Shown here piece by piece: positions 9,303 to 18,282 of a DNA stretch of 64,000 nucleotides. Location of the stretch: the NCBI RefSeq assembly GCF_003149185.1, contig NZ_QGDO01000001.1, positions 744,001 to 808,000 of the forward strand. Reading direction: 5' to 3'. The notes below the pieces were generated by a model. It was not told the DNA's origin. It searched no databases and saw only the letters and a program-made list of their open reading frames with translations. This DNA is from Sediminitomix flava (lineage in GTDB: Bacteria > Bacteroidota > Bacteroidia > Cytophagales > Flammeovirgaceae). A program made the position numbers and the translations under genes. Position 1 is the first letter of the stretch; every line of letters starts with the position of its first letter.

Positions 9303-12300
9303 ATGAGCTTAACGGATTTTACTTTAAAAAATAAACCCTTCAGTTGGTTTGCCCTTGCATTGGTACTGTTGGGAGGAATGTTTGCCTATCTAAAAATAGG
9401 AAAACTAGAAGATGCGCCATTTACCATCAAACAAGCGGTTGTACTGACTACTTACCCGGGAGCCTCTGCTGAGGAAGTTTCTGAGCAAGTGACAGACAAG
9501 CTAGAAGAAGCTATTCAGTCTTTGGGCGAATTGGATTATGTGGAAACAATCAACAGACCAGGAGTGTCTCGTATTGATGTTTACCTCAAAAAAACAACAA
9601 AACAAGCCGATTTACAGCAAGTTTGGGATAAACTTCGACGAAAAGTAGGTGATGCACAAACACAACTTCCTTCGGGTGCAGGGCCTTCAATTGTCAATGA
9701 TGATTTTGCAGATGTACTTGGTGTTTTCTACGGCATCTACGGAGACGGATTTAGCTATAAAGAACTGAACGACTATGCTGATGAACTGAAAAAGGAAATT
9801 CTTAAAGTTCCTAACGTAGCCAAAGTAAATCTCTTCGGAAAAGCGCAAGAAAGCATAGATATTCAATTGTCTCTGACGACCATGAGTGAATTAGGTATTT
9901 CTATGGATGCTTTAGTTACTGCACTGAATCAGCAAAACCAATTGGTCAACTCTGGTTTTTTGAATACACCAACACAACGTATCCGAATTCAAACCACAGG
10001 AGATTTTGATGAATTAGAAGCCATCAAAAACTTCTTGATTACAGCTGAAGATGGTAGCCAAATTCCACTGAAAGACATTGCTACTTTAAAACAATCTTAT
10101 GTGGAGCCTTTTACTTCAAAAATGAAGATTCAAGGTCTCCCTGCCATCGGTATTGCTATCTCTACGGTTGACGGTGCAAATGTAGTAGATATGGCATCAG
10201 CTGTAGCTTCTCGTCTTCAAGAATTGGAAGAAGACATGCCTTCGGGGCTACTGCTTAAAAATATATATGACCAAGGTGCGGCTTCCCAAGAAGCGAATGA
10301 CGGATTTGTCATTAACCTTGTCGCTTCGGTAGGAACAGTAGTTTTAATTCTACTTTTCTTTATCGGATTGAAAAATGGTATTCTGGTTGGTTCTGGGCTG
10401 ATTTTCTCTATTCTCGGAACATTAATCGTGATGTGGGTCACTGGGCTGAATATGGAACGTGTTTCCTTGGCTGCATTGATCATCGCGATGGGTATGCTTG
10501 TAGATAACTCCATTGTAGTGGTTGAGGCCACTCTTATGGCTATGAAAAGAGGAATCCGTAAAGGAGAGGCTATCATGATGGCGGTAAAGGGTTCGGCTTG
10601 GCCACTACTTGGAGCAACGATTATTGCGATTCTTACCTTTTTACCAATTCGTCTTTCTCCAGATAACACAGGAGAATACCTTTCTTCTTTGTTCTCCGTA
10701 TTGGCAATTTCACTGACACTAAGTTGGATTTTTGCCATGACCCAAACGCCTCTTGTTTGTGATGATTTCATCAAAGATGAAGAGGAAAATGGCGAGCAAG
10801 ACGATCCGTACCAAGGGAAGTTCTATGACATTTTCAGAAAAGTATTGAATTGGTGTATTGCCAAAAAATACATTGCCTTATCGATACTTATAGGATTATT
10901 TATCACCACCATCTTTAGTTTCAGATTCTTGAGTGTGATTTTCATGCCTGATCTTGACAAACCCATGATTAAAGTGAATGCCTTCTTACCTGAAGGCGCT
11001 CGCTTTGGGTATACTGAAGAGCAAGCAGATGCCATGTTCAATTGGCTAATCACTCGGGAAGGGGTAAAAGAAGTCACTACTACAATCGGACAAACTCCAC
11101 CAAGATATTTCTTGGCTTCAAGCTCATTTGGCCCTCAATCCAACTACTTCCACCTAATCGTAGAATGTGAGGATTTTGAAGCTACCGAAAAGCTTTTGGA
11201 AATGATGGAAGCGGAGAAAGAAACTCTTTGGCCAGATGTCTATGTCCGTCCAGAATATTTCTCGGTGATGTCTCCGAAAGAGTCAAAGGTACAAGCCAGA
11301 TTTATGGGTCCAGACCCCGTTGTTTTAGATAGCTTGGCAAATGAAGCGATGGAGATTATGAGGGTAAGTCCGTATGCCAGACATATTCATAGTGATTGGA
11401 ATAATATGTCTGCGAAATGGTCTGTAGAATATGCTCCAGAAAAAGCCGCTCATGCCAATGTCACTAGAGCACATCTTGCGAATGCATTCCAGACCATGGG
11501 AGATGGAATTACGGTTGGGGTCTACAGAGAAAAAGACAAGCAGATGCCAATTATCATTAAAACCGAAGAATCGGGAATTAGTGATATGCAACAGGTCAAT
11601 AACCTTACGGTGATGGCAGGAACGAAAAGTGTGCCTTTAGAACAAGTCACCAAAGATCTTCAGCTCGAATTTGAATATCCTGTGGTCAAAACTTATAACC
11701 GAAGAAAGGCTATTTCAGCCATGTGTGACCCTGTTTTGGGAGTAACTACTGGGATGGTTCAAAAAGATATCACTGAAAAGATAGAAGGAATGGATTTACC
11801 CGATGGCTATTCATTTATGTGGGATGCAGAGAAGAAAAGTCAACAAGAAGCTGTAGAAGCCATTCTGACTTATTTTCCTTTAGCAATTCTACTTATCATC
11901 GGAATTCTGATTGCCTTATTCGGAGATTACAAACAACCACTGATTGTTATTGTGATGCTCCCAATGTCTTTGATCGGCTTAGTATTCGGACTGATTTTAC
12001 TCAATAAGCCATTCGACTTTATGAGTTTCATTGGTTGGATTGGTCTACTCGGAATGATCATTAAAAATGTGATTGTTCTTTTGGATGAAGCTAATGTTCA
12101 AAGAGCCGAAGGGCAAAATCATTACAATGCCATTATGCAGGCTACCGTTTCACGTATGCGTCCTGTACTGATGGCCGCTATTACCACCATGTTTGGTATG
12201 GTTCCTCTAATTCCTGATAGTGTATTCGGTTCTATGTCAGTTTCCATCATCTTCGGACTTGGCTTCGCGACATTCCTTACCCTTTTGGCAGTACCTGTCT

Positions 12301-12341
12301 TCTATGCCATTTTCTATAATGTCAAGGAAGACAGTATGTAA
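9303..12341 (+). CDS. RND efflux permease (HAE1/AcrB-like)
   Basis: This 1012-residue inner-membrane proton antiporter has the duplicated RND layout: TM1 near the N-terminus, a large periplasmic loop, six TM helices at about 335-495, a second periplasmic loop, and six TM helices near the C-terminus. TM4 carries GMLVDNSIVVVEA, in which the first Asp of the usual DD proton-relay pair is kept and the second is Asn. TM10 has the expected GLLGMIIKNVIVLLDEA. Substrates cannot be predicted. It lies between its adaptor and TolC genes. Confidence 0.95.
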   Translation: MSLTDFTLKNKPFSWFALALVLLGGMFAYLKIGKLEDAPFTIKQAVVLTTYPGASAEEVSEQVTDKLEEAIQSLGELDYVETINRPGVSRIDVYLKKTTKQADLQQVWDKLRRKVGDAQTQLPSGAGPSIVNDDFADVLGVFYGIYGDGFSYKELNDYADELKKEILKVPNVAKVNLFGKAQESIDIQLSLTTMSELGISMDALVTALNQQNQLVNSGFLNTPTQRIRIQTTGDFDELEAIKNFLITAEDGSQIPLKDIATLKQSYVEPFTSKMKIQGLPAIGIAISTVDGANVVDMASAVASRLQELEEDMPSGLLLKNIYDQGAASQEANDGFVINLVASVGTVVLILLFFIGLKNGILVGSGLIFSILGTLIVMWVTGLNMERVSLAALIIAMGMLVDNSIVVVEATLMAMKRGIRKGEAIMMAVKGSAWPLLGATIIAILTFLPIRLSPDNTGEYLSSLFSVLAISLTLSWIFAMTQTPLVCDDFIKDEEENGEQDDPYQGKFYDIFRKVLNWCIAKKYIALSILIGLFITTIFSFRFLSVIFMPDLDKPMIKVNAFLPEGARFGYTEEQADAMFNWLITREGVKEVTTTIGQTPPRYFLASSSFGPQSNYFHLIVECEDFEATEKLLEMMEAEKETLWPDVYVRPEYFSVMSPKESKVQARFMGPDPVVLDSLANEAMEIMRVSPYARHIHSDWNNMSAKWSVEYAPEKAAHANVTRAHLANAFQTMGDGITVGVYREKDKQMPIIIKTEESGISDMQQVNNLTVMAGTKSVPLEQVTKDLQLEFEYPVVKTYNRRKAISAMCDPVLGVTTGMVQKDITEKIEGMDLPDGYSFMWDAEKKSQQEAVEAILTYFPLAILLIIGILIALFGDYKQPLIVIVMLPMSLIGLVFGLILLNKPFDFMSFIGWIGLLGMIIKNVIVLLDEANVQRAEGQNHYNAIMQATVSRMRPVLMAAITTMFGMVPLIPDSVFGSMSVSIIFGLGFATFLTLLAVPVFYAIFYNVKEDSM

Positions 12342-12422
12342 CCCAATTGAAAGTTGGGGCATAGTTAGGGTGCCCCTCTTTCTCTTATATCATTCATCAT
12401 TAGCGCATAGAAGAACAAACTT

Positions 12423-13751
12423 ATGTCAAAAAATAGAAAGCCGTGGAAGGTTGTCGGGCTCTGTATGCTATGGGGGCTAACACCTATCTATTCATACGCT
12501 CAAGAAGAAATTGATCCATATTTATCAAAATATAGAGAGGAAGCCTTGGCACACGAACAAAGTGTTCAAATGGCCGAAAACCAAGTGAGTGCCGCCGAAG
12601 CCAATTATCGAGCTACAATTTCGGACATGCTTCCACAAATATCACTGGACGGGAATTATACCTATGTCCAAAATCCTACGCAACTCACGCTCCCAGATAT
12701 TTTAGGAGGTGAATTAGGTGGTATGACTATACAAGGGGCTGCAAATCATCAATACGGCACATACGCCCGACTGAATCAATCAATCTACAATGGAGGGTTG
12801 CTTCAAGAGCGAAAAAAGAAAGCCGATATTCAGAAAGATAAAGCTCAAGACCAACTCCAACTGACCAAAACGGAGGTTGTCTTACTTACTGATATTCAAT
12901 ACTGGCAAACCGTAGCTCAACAAGAAGTATTAGCTGCTATGGAGGAATATCGTGATGCCATGAGACATCTGACCAGTGTGGTTGAAGATATGGTAGAGTC
13001 TGGTGCAAATAGCAGAAATGATTTGCTAATGTCTGAGGTCAGAATGAACAAGGCTGAGCTAGCAGTCGTGCAAGCTGAGAACAATCTTGCAGTGACGAAA
13101 ATGTCATTCAATCGTTTATTAGGGCATGAATTTAAAGAAGAAATAACAATCAGTGATTCGATTTCATTTCTCAGTCCAAGCCTGCTCATGCACCTAGAAC
13201 CTCAAGTAAGAGCTGAGTTGAAGATTGCTGAAAAAGAAGTACAAGAAAGTGAAAGCGACTTCAAAATGGTTAAAGGAAAATACCTACCCCAACTGAATGC
13301 TACGGCTGTCGGGATGTACTCCTCTCCTGGTTATGATTTTCAGCCTGGAGCTGTACCAAACATGCAAGCGGGTTTAACTATGGCTATTCCACTTTATGCA
13401 GGTTCTAAAAAGAAGAATGAAAAAGCTATGGTAAAAATGAAGGTGGAAAATAGCCAACTTCAATTGGAACGAACACAAGAGATGCTCAACCTCGAACACG
13501 AACAATCTTTTGTGGCTTGGCAAAATAGCTTGCAAGAAGCTCAACTTGCACAAAAAGCAGTAGAAAAAGCTAAAGAGAATGCCGCTATCATGATGGACCG
13601 ATATGAAGAAGGAATGATTGCCATTCTTGAAGTGCTCGATGCCCAAATCTACTTCGAACAAGCCATGGTCGATTATATTCAGTCAAAATTAAATATGAAG
13701 GTACAATATACACACTACCTAAGAGCGGTAGGTGTATTATATCACAACTAG
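12423..13751 (+). CDS. TolC-family outer-membrane efflux protein
   Basis: This 442-residue outer-membrane factor has a signal peptide (probable cleavage after YAQ, about residues 25-27) and the two repeated helical-hairpin halves of TolC proteins. Typical pieces are QVSAAEANYRATISDMLPQI in the first half, and YLPQLNATAVGMYSSPG with ILEVLDAQIYFEQAMVDYIQ in the second. It forms the exit channel for the adaptor/permease pair encoded directly upstream (81-bp gap). The operon ends with a strong palindromic terminator. Confidence 0.93.
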   Translation: MSKNRKPWKVVGLCMLWGLTPIYSYAQEEIDPYLSKYREEALAHEQSVQMAENQVSAAEANYRATISDMLPQISLDGNYTYVQNPTQLTLPDILGGELGGMTIQGAANHQYGTYARLNQSIYNGGLLQERKKKADIQKDKAQDQLQLTKTEVVLLTDIQYWQTVAQQEVLAAMEEYRDAMRHLTSVVEDMVESGANSRNDLLMSEVRMNKAELAVVQAENNLAVTKMSFNRLLGHEFKEEITISDSISFLSPSLLMHLEPQVRAELKIAEKEVQESESDFKMVKGKYLPQLNATAVGMYSSPGYDFQPGAVPNMQAGLTMAIPLYAGSKKKNEKAMVKMKVENSQLQLERTQEMLNLEHEQSFVAWQNSLQEAQLAQKAVEKAKENAAIMMDRYEEGMIAILEVLDAQIYFEQAMVDYIQSKLNMKVQYTHYLRAVGVLYHN

Positions 13752-13808
13752 AATTTTATTCTGCACATATATAATTGGATGTAAAATCCATTCTCATGAT
13801 CATCTACC

Positions 13809-13840
13809 TGACTCCATCAATTGATGGAGTCACTTTTTTT
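13809..13840 (+). terminator. Rho-independent terminator of the first RND operon
   Basis: TGACTCCATCAA is followed directly by TTGATGGAGTCA, a perfect 24-bp palindrome, then a run of seven T. The probable promoter of the next gene (TACTTTGTAAAA at 13842-13853) follows at once. Confidence 0.85.
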
Positions 13841-13863
13841 CTACTTTGTAAAAAACAACACCT

Positions 13864-14895
13864 ATGAGCGAAAAGGTATACCTTCTCAAACCCACTATCC
13901 GATGGGGATTTAGCTTTGTTATTTCCTGTGCCTCTCTCTACTTTATTGCTTGGGGAATGATCCCGAACTTCTCTCCTCTTGACATATTCACTTCATATAT
14001 CAGTGTCTTGTATGTCGCTTGGTTTAACAGCTCTGTTTACCTTGCTTTCAAGATTGACAAGCAGCTCGATAAGGTGCTTCCATGGAAAAAAAATCAGAAA
14101 CTTCGTTTTTGGATTGAATTGGTCATCATTTTTATAATGGCTATTCTTTTCTTCTACATCGTTTCTATTCTTTCAGGATTATTTCAAGGTGAACTCAAGT
14201 GGTTTCCAAACAAAGCGAGTATCACCATAAGTATTTTGAGTTCTATCATTTTATTATTACAAACCTCTTCGCTACTCGTTCAGAATTTTCTTCAAAATTG
14301 GCAAGCAGCCGATTTGAGAGCAGAACAGCTCAAACAACAAAAACTACAATTTGAGTACAAAGCTTTACAGGCTCAGCTCAATCCGCACTTCCTTTTCAAT
14401 AGTTTAAATGTTCTAGTTTCTGAAATAGAACACGATCCTCAGAAAGCCAAGAACTTTGCACTCGACCTTGCGGATGTCTATCGATATGTGTTGCAGAGCA
14501 AAGACAAACAGACCGTGACATTAAAAGAAGAATGGGAAGCTGTAAAAAGTTATATCGAATTGCATCAAGTACGATTGGGCGATGGATTAGTTATCAAAAC
14601 GAAATTTTCAGAAGAGACACTTGAAAGGGAAATACCACCTCTAACATTGCAAACACTGGTTGAAAATTGCTTGAAACACAACCAAGCAACAGTGCGTAAA
14701 CCTCTAAAAATTGAAATTATAGCTGAAGGAACAGCATTGCGTATAAATAATAATCTTCAACCTAAACTCAACCCGACCACGCATGGCGTAGGTTTAGGAG
14801 CCGTAAAACAACGCTATGCTTTACTTAAAGCAGAAAGCGAAGTGAACATTCAGCAGGATAAAACACATTTTCAAGTTACAGTTCCATTAATTTAG
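13864..14895 (+). CDS. LytS-type sensor histidine kinase
   Basis: This 343-residue membrane kinase has four TM segments at about residues 15-33, 40-62, 83-105 and 120-142, then a coiled linker and a His_kinase (PF06580) domain. The phospho-acceptor His is H175 in QLNPHFLFNSLN. A reduced HATPase follows, with IPPLTLQTLVENCLKHN and GVGLGAVKQRY. It has no recognisable sensor domain beyond the membrane part. The response regulator starts 6 bp downstream, so the two form a cotranscribed pair. Their position directly after an RND operon suggests a link, but a terminator separates the two units. Confidence 0.93.
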   Translation: MSEKVYLLKPTIRWGFSFVISCASLYFIAWGMIPNFSPLDIFTSYISVLYVAWFNSSVYLAFKIDKQLDKVLPWKKNQKLRFWIELVIIFIMAILFFYIVSILSGLFQGELKWFPNKASITISILSSIILLLQTSSLLVQNFLQNWQAADLRAEQLKQQKLQFEYKALQAQLNPHFLFNSLNVLVSEIEHDPQKAKNFALDLADVYRYVLQSKDKQTVTLKEEWEAVKSYIELHQVRLGDGLVIKTKFSEETLEREIPPLTLQTLVENCLKHNQATVRKPLKIEIIAEGTALRINNNLQPKLNPTTHGVGLGAVKQRYALLKAESEVNIQQDKTHFQVTVPLI

Positions 14896-14901
14896 AAGTC
14901 T

Positions 14902-15666
14902 ATGAATGTCATAATTATAGAAGATGAAATACCGGCTCAAAGATATTTGACAGATTTACTTCAAAAGCACAGACCTAATTGGAAAGTTATAGAGACTCTA
15001 CAATCTGTAGAAGAATCTGTAGAATTTATCAAGAGCAACGAACAGCCTATTGCACTCTATTTCATGGATATTCAGTTAACAGATGGCTTAAGTTTCGAGA
15101 TTTTTGACCAATGCGAAATAGATGCTCCTGTTGTTTTTGTTACTGCTTATGATGAATATGCTTTGCAAGCTTTTGAAGTCAATAGCCTCAATTACATGCT
15201 TAAACCTCTTCGAGAGGAAGCTCTTATCAGCACTATTGAGAAATTCGAGGCTCAGCTAGTACAAACCTCACCTACTGAAGACATCATTCAAACTGTAATG
15301 CAAGATTATATTGGGCAGAAGAAATCGTATCGAAAGCGATTCTTAGTTCAAAATATCAAGCACATTGAAGTCTTACCTTCCAATCAAATTGCCTACTTCC
15401 TTTCTGAAAATAAAGCTGTATATGCCTACACTTTTGACCATCGGCGTCATCAACTTGACTTTAGTTTAGATAAACTAAGTACACAACTTGATCCAGAGGA
15501 TTTTTATCGTGTAAACCGACAATGTATTACCAATGTAAATGCAGTAAAACAACTTGAACCATACTTCAATGGGAAGTGGATTTTACATTTGAATCCCAAA
15601 ACAGAAGAACAAATCATTATTTCAAAAGACAAAATCGGAAAGTTCAAACAGTGGCTAGACCTATAA
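14902..15666 (+). CDS. LytTR-family response regulator
   Basis: This 254-residue regulator has a receiver domain at 1-120 (acidic pocket EDE at 7-9, phospho-acceptor D56 in YFMDIQLTDG, and the conserved Lys in YMLKPLREEAL) and a LytTR DNA-binding domain at about 150-254, with FYRVNRQCITNVNAVKQLEP. It is the partner of the upstream LytS-type kinase. LytTR proteins bind paired direct repeats; I did not identify such sites with confidence. Confidence 0.94.
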   Translation: MNVIIIEDEIPAQRYLTDLLQKHRPNWKVIETLQSVEESVEFIKSNEQPIALYFMDIQLTDGLSFEIFDQCEIDAPVVFVTAYDEYALQAFEVNSLNYMLKPLREEALISTIEKFEAQLVQTSPTEDIIQTVMQDYIGQKKSYRKRFLVQNIKHIEVLPSNQIAYFLSENKAVYAYTFDHRRHQLDFSLDKLSTQLDPEDFYRVNRQCITNVNAVKQLEPYFNGKWILHLNPKTEEQIIISKDKIGKFKQWLDL

Positions 15667-15764
15667 AAACTGATATATCGTTAAATGATATCAATAAGTT
15701 TTTTGTTGAGCAGAAATAGTACTAACTCACATAAAATCATATTTGAAAATAAACTTACTAACCT

Positions 15765-16214
15765 ATGAATTTATATAACCTTAGATCACTTTTCGTTCTG
15801 ATTTCAATGTCTCTTACGCTAAATGCTTCCGCACAAGAGCTATCCGATTTAAAAACATTAGACAGACCCAATGGATTTTATGCCACCCTTAACTATGAAG
15901 CAGACAATGTAATAAATGAGGATACGTTCGAAAAAGAACCTTCTATCACCCACACAGATTACAAAAGAGTATCAAAGAAGAAAGATGGATTAGGAATGTG
16001 GGCTATTCAGATTGTATTCAATAAACAAGGTCAAGAAAAAATATATCAGCTCACAAAAGAGAATATAAATAAGCCCATTGCCATTGTTATTGACAAACAC
16101 ATTGTCTCAATGCCTAAAATCATGATGCCAATTACTGGAGACAAAACCCTCATTTCAGGTAATTTTACGGAGCAAGAAGTTGATAATATGGTCAAGCAAT
16201 TAAAAACAAAATAA
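15765..16214 (+). CDS. Secreted orphan SecD P1-head-like domain protein
   Basis: This 149-residue protein has a Sec signal peptide (cleavage near NASAQ, 20-24). Residues about 78-147 read like the P1 head subdomain of SecD: WAIQIVFNKQGQEKIYQLT, then NKPIAIVIDKHIVSMPKIM, then GDKTLISGNFTEQEVDNMV. In SecD this pattern ends in ISGxFT as part of a 400-800 residue membrane protein; here there are no TM helices and nothing else. The role is unknown; it could be a periplasmic chaperone-like or binding module. It is monocistronic, about 100 bp after the response regulator gene. Confidence 0.75.
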   Translation: MNLYNLRSLFVLISMSLTLNASAQELSDLKTLDRPNGFYATLNYEADNVINEDTFEKEPSITHTDYKRVSKKKDGLGMWAIQIVFNKQGQEKIYQLTKENINKPIAIVIDKHIVSMPKIMMPITGDKTLISGNFTEQEVDNMVKQLKTK

Positions 16215-16479
16215 ACTCGTTCCTTAAGACTAAAATAGGTGGATATATCTATTCGGATACTTTCGACTTCTATTCAGGTTGATCTTTCACCGTGGCTGCA
16301 ATTAGGAGAAAGAAAGTCAAGTCCAACTCGACCTCCCACGCTTCAATCTAGCCCAAGCTCTGTAAGATGGGACAAACAACCTTCCTATACGCATTGGCGA
16401 AGAGTTTGCCACAAAAGCGGTGAAGCGATTGTCTGTGGGTTGACCGTTTTTTATGTGGCTTGATTTTCTGGGCGGACGC

Positions 16480-16517
16480 AGTCTTCGTTTCTTTGATCAA
16501 GCAAAGAAATGAAGACT
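16480..16517. repeat. Hairpin of a probable dispersed intergenic repeat
   Basis: AGTCTTCGTTTCTTTG pairs with CAAAGAAATGAAGACT around the loop ATCAAG, with only one G-T pair in 16. One frame through it (16455-16512) reads WLDFLGGRSLRFFDQAKK followed by a stop. I recall similar short tails recurring as spurious gene ends in Bacteroidota genomes, which points to a dispersed repeat. Only one copy is present in this window. Confidence 0.45.
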
Positions 16518-16767
16518 ACCATTTGAGTAAGGAATACAATCTCCACTATGTATGAATTTATATGAATGGAAAACAAACCTTTATTCTTATGTCCACCTAT
16601 TTATTCTACGGTACTGGACTCATTTCAAATTCATCAGGACAAAGCTTAAAAATGCCCCTTTTCAAAAAGCAGAATATTGTTAAAAAATAACAAAAGTAGT
16701 TATTTACTTTAGTTAGTATCATAAAGTATAAATGATGCTTATCAATACTTTAGATCAAACCACAATC

Positions 16768-16775
16768 TACTTTTG
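16768..16775 (+). promoter_or_regulatory. Possible -7 promoter box
   Basis: TACTTTTG fits the Bacteroidota TAnnTTTG -7 consensus, 30 bp before the ATG of the His-rich barrel gene. No good -33 TTG is visible at the expected distance. Confidence 0.3.
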
Positions 16776-16805
16776 CTACATTCAAAACAGATTTCGCTTT
16801 TTATC

Positions 16806-17387
16806 ATGAAAAACTTACTAAGCACTTTAGTAGCATTATTCGTCGTTGTTAACCTATCTCAAGCCCAAACATTTAGCATAGGAACCTCAGCCGTTTATGG
16901 TGACGATATAGAAGAAGCAGGATTTAACCTAAGAGGTATGGTTCACCTTGACAAACACATCGGTTTAGTAGCAGAATACACGACTTTCCATCAGCATGAT
17001 GAAATCGCACATCATGAACTTGAACAAAAGCGTTTATGGGAAATCAACCTTAATGCTGAGTATAATATTCACCTTCTTAAGCATCTTGGTATTTATCCTT
17101 TAGTTGGTCTCAACTACAGTCATGAGCTTGAAGATATTCATGAACTAACAGGAGCAGAAACACATTCATACACTGCTCAAAATCATGATTCACACCATGA
17201 AATCAACTCTTTCGGAATGAACCTTGGTGCAGGTATTCATTACGAATTAGGTCACTTTGAACCTTTTGTAGAATACGGACACCTTTTTTCTGATCTACCA
17301 CAAAATGTATTTTCTGTGGGGCTGATGTACCACATAGGTAATCATCATCACAAACCACACACTAAACATAAACACCATAATATTTAA
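16806..17387 (+). CDS. His-rich outer-membrane beta-barrel protein
   Basis: This 193-residue protein has a signal peptide (MKNLLSTLVALFVVVNLSQAQ region, cut after QAQ) and alternating strands typical of small 8-stranded outer-membrane barrels (GLVAEYTTFHQ, EINLNAEYNIHLLKHLGIYP, MNLGAGIHYELGHFEPFVEY). It is unusual in its histidine content: clusters HQHDEIAHH, NHDSHHEIN and a C-terminal tail GNHHHKPHTKHKHHNI. These predicted loops and tail could bind Zn, Ni or Cu. The in-frame ATG at 16773 adds 11 residues ahead of the signal peptide and is less likely. It is monocistronic. Confidence 0.75.
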   Translation: MKNLLSTLVALFVVVNLSQAQTFSIGTSAVYGDDIEEAGFNLRGMVHLDKHIGLVAEYTTFHQHDEIAHHELEQKRLWEINLNAEYNIHLLKHLGIYPLVGLNYSHELEDIHELTGAETHSYTAQNHDSHHEINSFGMNLGAGIHYELGHFEPFVEYGHLFSDLPQNVFSVGLMYHIGNHHHKPHTKHKHHNI

Positions 17388-17411
17388 GGAAATATTAAAT
17401 GACATAATTTA

Positions 17412-17452
17412 GGAAGGGAGTAAAAGCAAATTCAGCTTTTACTCCCTTTTTT
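17412..17452 (+). terminator. Rho-independent terminator
   Basis: AGGGAGTAAAAGC pairs with GCTTTTACTCCCT around a 7-nt loop, followed by TTTTT. It closes the His-rich barrel gene. Confidence 0.85.
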
Positions 17453-17527
17453 CATTAGTTTCTTTAACAGAAGCTGTTTAACTTTAATTGATTTTACAGT
17501 ACACCAAAAACATAACTATTTTTTCAA

Positions 17528-18187
17528 ATGTCAGAATCAGTTAAAGAACAAGATCAGCCAACTGCTGCTGAGGTAAAGAATGAGATGCTCAAATCGAAAT
17601 ATGATGCCATTAAAGAATGGGCTGTCGCTTTTGGCGTCTTAATTACTTTGATTTCATCCATTCTTTCTAGTGTAACCTCTCATCAGAACTCAAAACAGCT
17701 CCAAAGTTTGGAAGAAAGGTTCTACAATGAACTTGACACCATAGCGGCTAATTTTGTGGTAGATGAATTAATTCCTCCTTCCAAACAATTTTCAAATTAC
17801 AAGCTAGAAGGACGTTTTGAGACTTCACTTTCTCAATTGAAAGATCACGATCTATGGGTTTTTGTAAACGATGGAGATTCTTTTTATGCTCCCAAAACTC
17901 CAATTGTTGTGAGTAGCGACCAACGATGGTTTCACAATTCGGTGCCGATTGCAATAGACGGTAGAATTACTTTGGTTTTTGCTGTGGTTGATAAAAGTGA
18001 AAGTAAGCGTCTACAATCTTTGGCGAACTCAACCCCTAGTCTTGTGATGAATGGGCTGTCGGATAGTTTTAAGGTTATAGATCATCAACACATCAACAAA
18101 GAAGGCGATAAAGTGACTTACAAAAGTGAAGAAGATTTTATCAGTTTAAACCAAGACGCTAAAACAAAAAAGGGAAGTATTCACTAA
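17528..18187 (+). CDS. Membrane-anchored protein of unknown function
   Basis: This 219-residue protein has a charged cytoplasmic N-terminus (1-30), one TM helix at about 32-52, a short coiled-coil (53-72, NSKQLQSLEERFYNELDTI) and a globular domain from about 85. That domain contains DLWVFVNDGDSFYAPKTP, then a Trp in DQRWFHNSVPIAIDG, then ITLVFAVVDKS. The W-V-x-V ... Y-x-P ... W ... pattern is reminiscent of small beta-sandwich domains that follow a TM helix in other bacterial proteins of unknown role. I do not assign a function. The Crp-like gene begins about 95 bp downstream. Confidence 0.65.
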   Translation: MSESVKEQDQPTAAEVKNEMLKSKYDAIKEWAVAFGVLITLISSILSSVTSHQNSKQLQSLEERFYNELDTIAANFVVDELIPPSKQFSNYKLEGRFETSLSQLKDHDLWVFVNDGDSFYAPKTPIVVSSDQRWFHNSVPIAIDGRITLVFAVVDKSESKRLQSLANSTPSLVMNGLSDSFKVIDHQHINKEGDKVTYKSEEDFISLNQDAKTKKGSIH

Positions 18188-18282
18188 TTTGTAGTTCGTG
18201 GATATTGTTATTTTAATGTGACAACAGCGCTATTTTAGCAAAAACAAAGTTTGCAATTTCTCCTATTAAACTAAATTCTAAA

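Larger units (their letters stand above)
16215..16805. other. Gene-free region with a repeat-like GC-rich element
   Basis: No convincing gene is present. From about 16290 to 16517 the sequence is visibly richer in G+C than its surroundings, and it ends in a strong hairpin. The remainder (16518-16767) is AT-rich. A 74-codon open frame at 16239-16463 has no start context and a low-complexity Ser/Pro content, so I do not call it. Confidence 0.5.

Noticed and set aside
10217-10774. 185-codon open frame on the minus strand inside the first RND permease
   Set aside because: It is antisense to conserved permease TM segments; its Ile/Thr/Pro-rich content is typical of a shadow.
13805-13840. 24-bp palindrome as an operator
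   Set aside because: The directly following T-run and its place after the tolC stop make it a terminator.
16239-16463. 74-codon open frame in the GC-rich intergenic element
   Set aside because: It has low-complexity Ser/Pro content, no homologous pattern, no promoter, and lies inside a repeat-like stretch.
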